64,000 nt of DNA, taken from contig CAVZZV010000005.1 of the NCBI GenBank assembly GCA_963779845.1, positions 1,488,001 through 1,552,000 of the forward strand, read 5' to 3'. Below, in pieces: positions 16,668-25,332 of this stretch (position 1 is its first letter; each line of letters opens with the position of its first letter). The notes under the pieces were generated by a model that searched no databases, was not told where the DNA came from, and was given only the letters and a program-made list of their open reading frames with translations. The position numbers and the translations under genes are program-made. The DNA comes from CAVZZV01 sp963779845 (lineage in GTDB: Bacteria; Bacteroidota; Bacteroidia; Bacteroidales; GCA-2748055).

Positions 16668-17267
16668 TTAACGAATTTCATCCAATGATACTAATCCGTT
16701 AAGGATGGCATAGACCGTCAATCCAGAGATTGTTTTGATCCCCAGTTTAGCGGTGATGTTTTTGCGGTGGGTCATCACGGTATGGGTGGAGAGGAAAAGT
16801 TTGGCCGCGATTTCCTTATTGGTAAATCCCTTGGCAACATATTTCAGGATGGTTTTTTCCCTTTCGCTCAACTCGTTTGAAATGATGGAGGAATTTGAAT
16901 GGCGCGCAGCGGGATCAATAACTTCAGTAAGCTTGCTCACGATCGTTTCCTTTTCGTCATTGAGGTCTAGGACCAGCCGGAAGTTCGGCAGCATGCCTCT
17001 TCGTTGGGGACAGGCCGAGGTTAAAGCGATACCAGATTTACCCAGATCGAACCGTATTTCAAAATTGCGGAATTGCGTACTTTCAGGAATTAATGAAGGG
17101 TTTAGGACGATGAAATCAGGCTGATGGTTCAGGATTTCCATATTAATGGTATCCAACCCGTCTAGTTCCTTTACCACTGTAGCTTTCTCCAGCCTGTTGA
17201 TGATGGAAACAATGCCCTTCCGGATGAGATATGACTTCTCGAAAACTATGAATTTTAGCTTTTGCAT
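16668..17267 (-). CDS. LuxR/NarL-type regulator with degenerate receiver domain
   Basis: A 199-residue protein. The C-terminal LuxR HTH (about residues 132-195) contains LSEREKTILKYVAKGFTNKEI and STHTVMTHRKNITAKLGI, both typical. The N-terminal half has the length and strand pattern of a response-regulator receiver but lacks its key acids: the usual phospho-acceptor Asp is Asn (FIVLNPS, N56) and the N-terminal DD pair is absent (VFEKSY). It is thus probably phosphorylation-independent. The hemerythrin-gene stop lies 2 bp upstream and the AraC gene starts 24 bp downstream. It may work with, or be controlled by, the hemerythrin protein. Confidence 0.85.
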   Translation of the reverse strand: MQKLKFIVFEKSYLIRKGIVSIINRLEKATVVKELDGLDTINMEILNHQPDFIVLNPSLIPESTQFRNFEIRFDLGKSGIALTSACPQRRGMLPNFRLVLDLNDEKETIVSKLTEVIDPAARHSNSSIISNELSEREKTILKYVAKGFTNKEIAAKLFLSTHTVMTHRKNITAKLGIKTISGLTVYAILNGLVSLDEIR

Positions 17268-17269
17268 CT

Positions 17270-18010
17270 CTAATTACTAAAAGACCGAAGTAGGATTTTT
17301 TCCATCGACGCAACCTTGGGGATAAGGACTTTATCCTCCAGGTTAGCATGACTATTCAGGTCTTTTTCAAGCCTGAAAAGCTCCAACAGGATCCGGTTAC
17401 ATAAAGCCTTATCTTTACATGGGGGTAGGTATTTAATGATGATATTTTTTAAATCAAAAAGCTTTTCCTCCACATTATCATGTTCTCCGGCAAAGTCGTT
17501 TATTGAATATTCCCGGATTTTTTCATAAAGTTCGGGATTAAGTTTGCCATTTTGCCAGGCAGCTTCAATCTCGAAGATATAGGGATGAACTTTTTCTTCC
17601 TCCCGCTGAATATGGTGGCCAAGCTCATTTTTATATTCCTGGAAAAAACCGATCACCAACATGGTTTTATCCTGTTCAGCAGAGGATTTTTCCACCATTT
17701 CAACGATCATTTTCTCCAGTTCAGGAATTTTTTCCTCAAGGTAATACTGATGTGTTTTTTTAAGATATTCGATGATCAGGGAAACCGGGAAAGTGTCCAG
17801 TTCTTTCTGCGGAATATAATCTTCATCGGCAAATGAGTTGGTAATTTCGATGAAAAAGTCCAGATTCACCCCACACTCACCACAGACCTGTTCCACCGTT
17901 TTGTCTCCAAAACCCAAACTGATCCTGAATCTTGAAATGACAGGCAGCAGATTGTAATTAAAATGAATTACATCGGCCATCTTCATATTTTTGGTTATGT
18001 TCATCGCCAT
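17270..18010 (-). CDS. Hemerythrin-domain protein (Ric/YtfE-like)
   Basis: A 246-residue protein resembling the RIC/ScdA/YtfE family. Residues about 10-55 match the DUF542 N-terminal domain (MADVIHFNYNLLPVISRF and a CGECG pair at 43-47). Residues about 75-235 carry hemerythrin-like di-iron ligands: H87, HHxxREEE (H132/H133, E137), H177 and HANLED (H221, E225). Ric proteins repair Fe-S clusters after NO or oxidative damage; other hemerythrins sense O2 or NO. It is the first gene of an operon with the LuxR and AraC regulators, suggesting a sensor role or their control of it. Confidence 0.8.
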   Translation of the reverse strand: MAMNITKNMKMADVIHFNYNLLPVISRFRISLGFGDKTVEQVCGECGVNLDFFIEITNSFADEDYIPQKELDTFPVSLIIEYLKKTHQYYLEEKIPELEKMIVEMVEKSSAEQDKTMLVIGFFQEYKNELGHHIQREEEKVHPYIFEIEAAWQNGKLNPELYEKIREYSINDFAGEHDNVEEKLFDLKNIIIKYLPPCKDKALCNRILLELFRLEKDLNSHANLEDKVLIPKVASMEKILLRSFSN

Positions 18011-18082
18011 AAAATTTTTAAGGTTCGGGGTCTATCCTGGTTATGATCCTTATTAGTTCATTCTCTTGAGTGAACAAATACA

Positions 18083-19039
18083 CTACATCTTAAGTTTTTT
18101 TTGATCCCTCGCCAGATCATGAATCATCTCCTCATTGATGCCGAACTTCTCATTAGCATTCTCTTTACTGCCCAGGGGTTCAATGTGCACCACGATATCG
18201 TATACATTGGGCAGGGAATTTTTGATGTGGTCTTCCACAGAGTGGGCTATTACATGGGCTTCCCTAACCGTGATTTCCGGTTCCACCTCAATATCCATCG
18301 ATATCATATGGAAATTCCCAATTTTTCGGACGCGCACCCGATGGGGGTTCCTGGCACCCTCCACTTTTTTCACGGCATCAAAAAGTAAACAATACAAAAG
18401 AGGGTCTTTCATACCATCCATCAGTTCCACATTCGTTTGAAAGAAGATCTGAACTGCCACTTTCATAATCCAAATGCTCACTGCCATGGCGATGATAAGG
18501 TCGAGCAGGGGCATTTTCAAAATGAGGATGAAAAAAAGGCCCGTAAGTACTGCGCTGGAAATGAGCACATCATTTTTCATGTTCTTCCCATTCGCGATGA
18601 GCATACTTGAATTCACCTTTTTTCCGGTCCGTTGAAGGTAAAAAGAAAGACCAAGTTTGGAGACAATTGAGAAAATGGTGACCCAAACAGCAAGAAGAGT
18701 GGGAATTTCGGATACTTCGCCACGGATAATTCTTTGAATGGTATTGATGGCAAGTTGTGCTCCGGCGAAAAATATAATAAATGACAGAACCTTAGTGGCT
18801 ATAGTATCGGCTTTTTCATAACCATAAGGATATCGGATGTTTGGAGGACGGGAGATCAGTTTAGCAGTCAGGAGAGTAATAAGGGAGGTACCGATATCAC
18901 TGGCCGAATCGATTCCATCAGCCACTACGGCCATACTCCCTGAAATGAGTCCGATAACAATCTTAAGTACCGCCAGTATTGAGTTCCCTGCTATTGCAAT
19001 CCACGAAGCCTCGATAATTTTTTTTCCCCTGATCTCCAT
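18083..19039 (-). CDS. Cation diffusion facilitator (CDF) metal exporter, FieF-like
   Basis: A 318-residue CDF transporter with about six membrane helices and a C-terminal ferredoxin-like cytoplasmic domain. TM2 carries DSASD (D44, D48) of the DxxxD site and YPYGYEKAD follows. The TM5 partner of the metal site, normally HxxxD, is NxxxD here (N153, D157; the numbering coincides with E. coli FieF). Loss of this His argues against a simple Zn2+ exporter of the HDHD type; Fe2+ or Mn2+ is possible. The C-terminal tail (about 290-318) is longer than usual and charged. It precedes the hemerythrin operon by 72 bp on the same strand and could share its control. Confidence 0.88.
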   Translation of the reverse strand: MEIRGKKIIEASWIAIAGNSILAVLKIVIGLISGSMAVVADGIDSASDIGTSLITLLTAKLISRPPNIRYPYGYEKADTIATKVLSFIIFFAGAQLAINTIQRIIRGEVSEIPTLLAVWVTIFSIVSKLGLSFYLQRTGKKVNSSMLIANGKNMKNDVLISSAVLTGLFFILILKMPLLDLIIAMAVSIWIMKVAVQIFFQTNVELMDGMKDPLLYCLLFDAVKKVEGARNPHRVRVRKIGNFHMISMDIEVEPEITVREAHVIAHSVEDHIKNSLPNVYDIVVHIEPLGSKENANEKFGINEEMIHDLARDQKKLKM

Positions 19040-19193
19040 TGGATTTACCTAAAAGAAGTTAAAAGGATTAAGTGAACCACTCCTGATTTATTGTGAATTA
19101 ATCGTCTCCAGATCAATTTCCGGGATAGCAAATCCCTAAAACTTTACTATAAGAATGAATTTATGGCTCTTCCTTTGAAGAGACATCCCCCAA

Positions 19194-19940
19194 TCATTTG
19201 GCTTTTCCCTGGTTAGCAACCGCATCCATCGCCTTTTTCACCGCCTCCTCGTCACCCAGGTAATAATGTTTAATGGGGTTTAGGTCCTCATCCAGTTCAT
19301 AAACCAATGGCATCCCAGTGGGAATGTTTAATTTCAGAATTGCCTCTTCGCTCATGTCGTCCAGGTATTTTACCAATGCCCGAAGGCTGTTGCCATGGGC
19401 GGCGATGATAACTTTCCTGCCCGCTTTAATCGCCGGGGCAATTGTTTCATGCCAGAAAGGAAGAAACCTTTCAACTGTATCCTTCAAACACTCGGTCGTG
19501 GGGATATCTTTTTCATCCATTTCTTTATATCGTGGATCGTTTCCTGGATATCGTTTATCCGATTTTTCCAGGGCAGGGGGAGGGGTATCGTAACTCCTTC
19601 GCCAAATCAGGACTTTCTCTTCACCATGCTGCTCGGCAGTTTCGGCTTTGTTCAAACCCTGCAGTGCCCCGTAGTGGCGTTCATTTAATCTCCAGTTTTT
19701 TATAACAGGGATCCAAAGGAGGTCCATTTCATCCAGGGCAAGCCATAAGGTTCTTAGGGCCCGTTTAAGTACGGAGGTATAGGCGATGTCGAAAACAAAA
19801 CCTTTTTCCTTGAGGATTTTTCCGGCGGCCTTTGCTTCGGATTTCCCTTTTTCCGTTAGGTCAACATCGGTCCACCCGGTAAAACGATTGTCGAGGTTCC
19901 ACTGGCTCTCGCCGTGACGTAAAAGAACTACTTTGTACAT
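19194..19940 (-). CDS. gpmA: 2,3-bisphosphoglycerate-dependent phosphoglycerate mutase
   Basis: GpmA interconverts 3- and 2-phosphoglycerate in glycolysis and gluconeogenesis, through a phosphohistidine. The 248-residue protein has LLRHGESQWN (phospho-His H9), RFTGWTDVDLTEKG, SVLKRALRTL, ERHYGALQGLNKAE and the second active-site His in IIAAHGNSLRALVK (about residue 183). The long lid sequences with ERHYG identify dPGM rather than a broad phosphatase of the same fold. It is apparently monocistronic. Confidence 0.96.
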   Translation of the reverse strand: MYKVVLLRHGESQWNLDNRFTGWTDVDLTEKGKSEAKAAGKILKEKGFVFDIAYTSVLKRALRTLWLALDEMDLLWIPVIKNWRLNERHYGALQGLNKAETAEQHGEEKVLIWRRSYDTPPPALEKSDKRYPGNDPRYKEMDEKDIPTTECLKDTVERFLPFWHETIAPAIKAGRKVIIAAHGNSLRALVKYLDDMSEEAILKLNIPTGMPLVYELDEDLNPIKHYYLGDEEAVKKAMDAVANQGKAK

Positions 19941-20039
19941 AATCTTATTTTTTTATTGTTTGAGATCCAATCCCTGTAATAGTGATCTCTTTTTATCAGG
20001 ACGGCAAAGATAGGCAGAAAGTTCGAATATCGCTATGCT

Positions 20040-20912
20040 TTATCCTTGCTTCCCCTTCTGTTCGGTTGTGATCCGACTTCTCCAGATAACCATTCCTATG
20101 CCCAATAATATGAAAGGGATGCTCAGCAATTGTCCCATGTTCAGGTGAATGTGGGCCATCAGCTCTGTTTCAAAATCCGATTGTTGGATTTTTACGAATT
20201 CAATAAAGAACCGGGCGGTAAAAAGAAAGATAAGGAACCATCCGAAAATAACCCCGTCCCTGATTTTATCCCCAAATTTACGGATCGCCCAAAAGAGAAT
20301 GATAAATATCAGAAGATAGGAGAGGCCTTCATACAATTGGGTTGGATGGCTGGGGAGGTGCCTGCCGATCAGCTCTCCGGTAGCCGGATCGTGAAATAGG
20401 GCACGGGCACTATTGTCGCGGACGAAACGAAAACCCCATGGAAGATCAGTGGGACGACCATAGATTTCAGAGTTCATCAAATTTCCCATGCGAATGAAAA
20501 AACCGGCCAGGGCAGTAACAACCGAAATCCTGTCGATTAGCCAGAGATAGGGGATCTTGTATTTCCTGACATAGAGCCATAAGGAGATGAGAATTCCTAA
20601 TGCTCCCCCGTGACTGGCGAGTCCCCCTTTCCATACCTGAAGGATTTCAAGAGGGTGGTGAAGATAATAGGAGGGATCGTAAAAAAGACAATGGCCCAGA
20701 CGTGCTCCGATAACCGTGCCAAGGGCCAGATATATAGTAAGTTTGTCCAGGAGTTCAGTGGTGAATCCTTTTCTCTTGAAATACCGGTTAAAAATGATAT
20801 ATCCGAAAAAAAAGCCACTGGCAAAAAGGAGGCCATACCAGCGGACCCCGAAGTTTTCCCCTATTCTGAAAAGCCAGGGATTCACATCCCAGGTAATGCT
20901 TTGAAAAATCAT
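20040..20912 (-). CDS. lgt: Prolipoprotein diacylglyceryl transferase
   Basis: Lgt adds a diacylglyceryl group from phosphatidylglycerol to the lipobox cysteine of prolipoproteins in the inner membrane. The 290-residue protein has about seven membrane helices and the family motifs: GARLGHCLFYDP, GGLASHGGALG (His in HGG), RMGNLMNSEIYGRPTDLPWG and HPTQLYEG. It supplies the modification needed by the several lipoproteins in the window (21789, 39618, 51526, 53840). About 250 bp of A/T-rich sequence without a credible gene separates it from the divergent outer-membrane gene. Confidence 0.96.
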   Translation of the reverse strand: MIFQSITWDVNPWLFRIGENFGVRWYGLLFASGFFFGYIIFNRYFKRKGFTTELLDKLTIYLALGTVIGARLGHCLFYDPSYYLHHPLEILQVWKGGLASHGGALGILISLWLYVRKYKIPYLWLIDRISVVTALAGFFIRMGNLMNSEIYGRPTDLPWGFRFVRDNSARALFHDPATGELIGRHLPSHPTQLYEGLSYLLIFIILFWAIRKFGDKIRDGVIFGWFLIFLFTARFFIEFVKIQQSDFETELMAHIHLNMGQLLSIPFILLGIGMVIWRSRITTEQKGKQG

Positions 20913-21162
20913 GATGAACCGGTTTTTAAAAAGATCGATAAACTTACTAAAATTTAATTTAGTGAGAAATAAAGTGGAAGAATATTTTATAAATCTCTAC
21001 CAGATAAACCTATTTTCATGGTTATTTTTTGAACGTTCATCACATGATTTGGAAATTACAAGTAATTTAAGACCCTTTAATCTCAATTATAGTGAAACAA
21101 TGGATTTTTTTTTTGATCTTTGTGTTTCAAATGAATAACTTTTGAACATAAAACTATTTAAA

Positions 21163-21738
21163 ATGAAAAGAAAATTATTTAACCTGTTATTCCTGCTTTC
21201 TGTTTCAATAGGTGGCATTATGGCCCAGAGCCCCACTTTTTTTGTGGGTGATAAAGTGGTAAATTTTGGATTGGGAATTGGAAGGACCTTCAACACCGGG
21301 GGTGCCTATTCTTCCTCGCTTCCCCCACTCTCCATCTCCTTTGAGCAGGGTATACTGGATAACATTATTGATGAAAAAGGATCGATTGGGGTAGGTGGAT
21401 TAGCCGGTTTCACCACTTATAAATTGGATTGGTCAGCATTGGGGTCCGATTATGGGTATAAATACACCGACATTATTATTGCGGCAAGGGGAGCTTTTCA
21501 TTATGCCCTGGTCGACAAACTCGATACCTATACAGGACTGCTTTTGGGATATAGAATTTCTAATTCCAGCACATATGGAGATTTTCCTTATGGAATTACC
21601 TATAGTAATTCCAGTGGGGGTGTTATGGTGGCATGGTTTGCCGGCGGACGTTACTATTTCAGCGATAATTTTGCCGGAATGGCCGAGATAGGTTATGGTC
21701 TTTCCTATCTGACCCTGGGTGTTGCCCTCAAGCTTTGA
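21163..21738 (+). CDS. Outer-membrane beta-barrel (porin-like) protein
   Basis: A 191-residue protein from the ATG at 21163; a TTG 21 bp upstream is less likely. Signal peptide MKRKLFNLLFLLSVSIGGIM ends at AQ. The rest alternates Gly and aromatic residues (FGLGIGRTF, GVGGLAGFTTYKLDW, YTGLLLGYRIS, GMAEIGYGLSYLTLGVALKL) and ends in a hydrophobic strand, consistent with an eight-stranded outer-membrane barrel. No specific function. The Ig-like lipoprotein gene follows 50 bp later on the same strand. Confidence 0.75.
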   Translation: MKRKLFNLLFLLSVSIGGIMAQSPTFFVGDKVVNFGLGIGRTFNTGGAYSSSLPPLSISFEQGILDNIIDEKGSIGVGGLAGFTTYKLDWSALGSDYGYKYTDIIIAARGAFHYALVDKLDTYTGLLLGYRISNSSTYGDFPYGITYSNSSGGVMVAWFAGGRYYFSDNFAGMAEIGYGLSYLTLGVALKL

Positions 21739-21788
21739 ACCCATTATCTGATAAAAATTCTTAAATTTGCAATGTAATTATTGCATCC

Positions 21789-23594
21789 TTGAGAAACAGT
21801 TTAATCACTTTATTTCTGGTTGGCTTCATTTTTTTCTTCAATGACTGTGCGAAAATGGGGTCTATTTCCGGTGGGGATCGTGACAGTATACCACCTGTTG
21901 TGGTCAATACACGTCCTGATAATTATTCGTTGAGGTTTAAGGGGAAAACCGTCGAGATCACATTTGATGAATTTGTGGTATTGAAAAATATCAATCAGGA
22001 GCTGATTATCTCCCCTCCTCTCGAAAAGGCTGTCACGGTAAAGCAAAAGGGGAAAACATTCAGTATTGAGCTTAACAATGAGTTAAAGAAAAACACAACC
22101 TATACCCTAAATTTCGGACAGGCCATTGAGGACAACCATGAAGGCAATAAACTGTCGAATTATGAATTCGTCTTTTCCACCGGTGAGGTATTGGATTCGA
22201 TGGCTATTCATGGGAGGCTGGTAAATGCATTCGACCTGATCCCTCCAAAAGAACCTGTGAATATAATGCTATATGATACCCTTACTGATTCGGCTTTTAT
22301 AACGAAAAGGCCATTGTACATTGGTAAAACCGATAAGGAGGGTTACTTCAGGTTGAATAATTTGAAGACCGATACATTCAGGATTTATGCCCTTCAGGAC
22401 CTAAACTCCAATTATCAATTTGATCTCCCGGCCGAGAAGATTGCCTTTATGGATACGAATCTCTACCTCATGCCAGGATTTCTTCCCTCACCTGACTCCG
22501 ACTCCACTATATTTGATGATCTTAACATAAAGGGAAAGGATTCATTGCAAACTCTTTCACCTTCCGATTCTGCCTATTCTATTCATGCGATGGATCAGAA
22601 TCAGAGGATCATTGTCGATCTGTTTCTTTTTGAAGAAGACCATGAACAACAATTCGTGAAGGATGCCTCCAGGGAGGGAGGGAAGCACCTTCTCCTAACT
22701 TTAAATAAACCGGTAACAGACAGTTTTTATATAGTACCCATTGAACCTCCGGATACTGCCTGGTTTCTCCTGCAGGAAAATGCGGACCGCGACAGTTTTG
22801 AATTTTGGATTACGGATACTTCGGTAAGCAGTATGGATACGATCCTGATGGAGGTGAACTATACGGTACAGGACTCGATGATGAACTTTGTCATGCGGAC
22901 AGATTCTCTTTATTTCATTCAAAAGAATGTGCCGGAAAAGAGCCGCAGAAGAGTGAAGGAAGAGGTTCCGGATACTAGTCTGCAGGTATCGACTATCAGG
23001 AACAGGGCTATATTGGAGTTGAATGGTCAATTGAGCATACAAACTAAATTTCCGCTGGCTTCCATCGATACTGCCTTCATTCGATTATTTGAAAAGCCCG
23101 ATTCCATTGAGTTTCAGAAGGAATTCACTATAAAGAAGGATAGTACGAAACTTCGTGATATCTATCTCAGGAGCGATTGGGTGGAAGGAACTCCCTACCG
23201 GCTGGAGATGTTTCCGGGGGCACTAACAGGTATTTACGGGCTTACCAATGACAGCCTGAATATTTCTTTTAACATCCGGGAGGAAGCGTATTACGGTAAA
23301 TTATTATTAAATGTCTCCAATATTCAGTGTCAGACCATAATTGAATTGCACGATGCCCGGGATGCCATTGTGCAGAAAAAAATTATCGGGGAGGAGGGGC
23401 AGGTTGAATTTCTTTTTCTTGCCCCGGCAAAGTATAAACTGAAGTTTATTCATGACTGCAACAAAAGCGGTGAATGGGAAACCGGCAATTATTTAAAAAA
23501 GCTACAACCTGAAAAAGTTGAATATTACGAAGGACAGATTGAGGTTCGTTCTAACTGGGACGTAGAGGTAAGTTACCGGTTAAAGGATTTCTAA
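21789..23594 (+). CDS. Ig-like (SbsA/Big_5) domain surface lipoprotein
   Basis: A 601-residue lipoprotein. The only start that keeps a signal peptide is TTG at 21789; no ATG is available upstream in frame. The signal ends in FFFNDC, a lipobox-type Cys at about residue 20. Residues about 35-130 are a bacterial Ig-like domain (IPPVVVNTRPDN, ITFDEFVVL, YTLNFGQAIEDNHEG), the SbsA/Big_5 type seen in Bacteroidota outer-surface lipoproteins. The rest is beta-rich, with a carboxypeptidase-regulatory-like part near residue 140-230. It is likely tethered to the outer membrane; ligand unknown. It ends 7 bp before the convergent ROK kinase gene. Confidence 0.8.
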   Translation: MRNSLITLFLVGFIFFFNDCAKMGSISGGDRDSIPPVVVNTRPDNYSLRFKGKTVEITFDEFVVLKNINQELIISPPLEKAVTVKQKGKTFSIELNNELKKNTTYTLNFGQAIEDNHEGNKLSNYEFVFSTGEVLDSMAIHGRLVNAFDLIPPKEPVNIMLYDTLTDSAFITKRPLYIGKTDKEGYFRLNNLKTDTFRIYALQDLNSNYQFDLPAEKIAFMDTNLYLMPGFLPSPDSDSTIFDDLNIKGKDSLQTLSPSDSAYSIHAMDQNQRIIVDLFLFEEDHEQQFVKDASREGGKHLLLTLNKPVTDSFYIVPIEPPDTAWFLLQENADRDSFEFWITDTSVSSMDTILMEVNYTVQDSMMNFVMRTDSLYFIQKNVPEKSRRRVKEEVPDTSLQVSTIRNRAILELNGQLSIQTKFPLASIDTAFIRLFEKPDSIEFQKEFTIKKDSTKLRDIYLRSDWVEGTPYRLEMFPGALTGIYGLTNDSLNISFNIREEAYYGKLLLNVSNIQCQTIIELHDARDAIVQKKIIGEEGQVEFLFLAPAKYKLKFIHDCNKSGEWETGNYLKKLQPEKVEYYEGQIEVRSNWDVEVSYRLKDF

Positions 23595-23601
23595 AGTTTC
23601 G

Positions 23602-24579
23602 TCAGATTTTTTCATGCCAGGCGAGGGCAGCAGCACCCAGGACAGCTATATTTTTGCCCTGAAGGGAGGAAGGCAGTATTTTAACATTCCCTTTGAAAAC
23701 CGAGAGAAGGTAGTGTTCCATGTATTTTTTTACTGGTTCAAAAATAAGTTTTCCTGCCGATGCCAAACCACCAAAGAGAAAAAATGCCTCAGGGCTGGTA
23801 TGGGCTACAGCATCAGCCAGTTTCATACCCAGGATCTGACCGGTAAAATCAAACGCTTTCAAGGCGAGTTTATCTCCCTCCCCGGCCGCTTCACTGATCA
23901 TTTTGGCATCTATTTTTTTAAAACTGATTTTTCTCAATTCGCTGGGGGTAAGATCATTGGCCATTAGTTCGAAAAGAGTCCGCTCGATTCCCGTGGCGGA
24001 AGCATATGTTTCCAGGCAGCCTTTTTTACCGCAGGGACACTCTCTACCCTCCGGAAAAACAGTGGTATGTCCCAGTTCCCCCGCAAAGCCATCGTAGCCA
24101 TAGACCACTTTACCATTAACCACTATCCCACTGCCAAGTCCGGTGCCCAGGGTAATCATAATGAAATTCTTCATATCCCGGGCCCCACCAAAGAGCATTT
24201 CCCCAATGGCAGCAGCATTGGCATCATTTGTCAATATTGAGGGAAGATTAAACTCTTCTTTGAAGAGGGCACACAGTTCTATAATCCCATGCCAGGGAAG
24301 ATTTGAGGCAAATTCCATATTCCCCGTATAGTAATTTCCTTTTGGAGCTCCAATACCGATGGCCTTTATATGGAGTTTTTCTGAATTGGTGTTTTGGTCA
24401 ACTTCCTTGTGGATATAGGAAATGTATTCATTAATATCTTTGTGTCCAACAGTGGAAATGGATTTTTCCAAAAACAATTTTCCGGTTTCAGAAACGAGTC
24501 CGAACTTTGTATTCGTTCCTCCTATATCAATTCCAAGAACAACATCGGTCCTTTCTCCCTTACTTTTGTTATTGTCCAT
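23602..24579 (-). CDS. ROK-family sugar kinase (glucokinase-like)
   Basis: A 325-residue ROK kinase. It has GIDIGGTNTKFG (ATP phosphate motif, 16-27), LTNDANAAAIGE, TLGTGLGSGIVV, GELGHTTV and the ROK zinc motif CPCGKKGCLET, all in order. Family members phosphorylate glucose or other hexoses, or act as repressors; no N-terminal HTH is present, so this is a kinase rather than NagC/Mlc. Glucose is the most likely substrate, but not proven. The cupin gene lies 71 bp upstream on the same strand and may share its transcript. Confidence 0.92.
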   Translation of the reverse strand: MDNNKSKGERTDVVLGIDIGGTNTKFGLVSETGKLFLEKSISTVGHKDINEYISYIHKEVDQNTNSEKLHIKAIGIGAPKGNYYTGNMEFASNLPWHGIIELCALFKEEFNLPSILTNDANAAAIGEMLFGGARDMKNFIMITLGTGLGSGIVVNGKVVYGYDGFAGELGHTTVFPEGRECPCGKKGCLETYASATGIERTLFELMANDLTPSELRKISFKKIDAKMISEAAGEGDKLALKAFDFTGQILGMKLADAVAHTSPEAFFLFGGLASAGKLIFEPVKKYMEHYLLSVFKGNVKILPSSLQGKNIAVLGAAALAWHEKI

Positions 24580-24650
24580 TCGTCATGCTAAAGTTGATTC
24601 CTCAAAAGTATCAAAAATTGATGAATCTTCCATGAGCCCGGCGTAAAGTA

Positions 24651-24989
24651 TTAGAACATACGGGTGGGATTTTCCGGACGAGGGGCTTTTATTACCAGAA
24701 CCCTTGCGATAGTTTCGCTTTCGTTGCTTATATAGTGAAGGACATCTGCCGGGCTCTCAATCAGAAAATCTTTTTCAAACGATATCGATTCCTCCCCGAC
24801 ATGAATTGTCGGACTTCCTTCAAGCACGTAAAATACTACATCTACCGGTGTTTTATGTGGCTTCAGGCTTTCACCTGGCTGAAGGGAAATATGCACCACC
24901 TGTGCTGAGGAATCATTGTACATCTGATGCACCTCCACTTTGTGAGGATTTTCCTTAAAGGGCTCTGTTTTGTAATTTCTGGATACCAT
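24651..24989 (-). CDS. Small cupin-domain protein
   Basis: A 112-residue single-domain cupin. The core motif 1 region reads HISLQPGESLKPHKTPVDVVFYVLEG and motif 2 corresponds to LIESPADVLHYISNES. The canonical metal-binding G(X)5HXH pattern is only partly kept (HK-T-P), so metal binding is uncertain. Function unknown; small cupins can be sugar-phosphate isomerases or ligand-binding proteins. Confidence 0.8.
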   Translation of the reverse strand: MVSRNYKTEPFKENPHKVEVHQMYNDSSAQVVHISLQPGESLKPHKTPVDVVFYVLEGSPTIHVGEESISFEKDFLIESPADVLHYISNESETIARVLVIKAPRPENPTRMF

Positions 24990-25332
24990 TTATGGTTATA
25001 TTAGTGGATGAAACAATAATCAAAGATAATATAAAATATAAAAAGAGGCATATGTCCCTTATTAAAATCTCAAAATCACAGGAGAAAATGAAACATTAAT
25101 CGGATTATCTACATATAAGGAATAGTGTTTTGTAATAAGGGATAGAGGAATGGGGATGGAGGCTGGAAGCTTGAAGTTGGAAGCAGGAAGCTGGAAGGTT
25201 CGAGGTTGGAAGCTTGAAGTTGGAAGGTTGATGTTGGAGGCTGAAAGCAGTTGTTTTTCAATTTTTTACAATGAATGAATGATATTTTAAAAATTCTGGT
25301 ATTACGCTCATAGCATAAAACATATTTTGATT
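24990..25332. other. Intergenic region between cupin and Usp genes
   Basis: The 343-bp gap between divergent genes contains no credible gene. Its centre is a G-rich heptad repeat tract (25158-25250, listed separately); the sides are A/T rich. No clear TAnnTTTG promoter is visible near the Usp start. Confidence 0.6.
25158..25250. repeat. Degenerate 7-bp tandem repeat tract (GGAAGNT-like)
   Basis: About 13 degenerate copies of a heptamer close to AGTTGGA or AGCTGGA run through this tract. A 20-bp block, TGGAAGCTTGAAGTTGGAAG, occurs exactly twice (25164-25183 and 25207-25226). Strand composition is strongly G over C. I recall such heptads as microsatellite-like repeats in Bacteroidota intergenic regions. 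It could vary in length between strains. Confidence 0.8.

Noticed and set aside
20911..21138. 75-codon plus-strand frame between lgt and the outer-membrane gene
   Set aside because: Begins inside the lgt start on the opposite strand, A/T-rich composition and no recognisable protein features.
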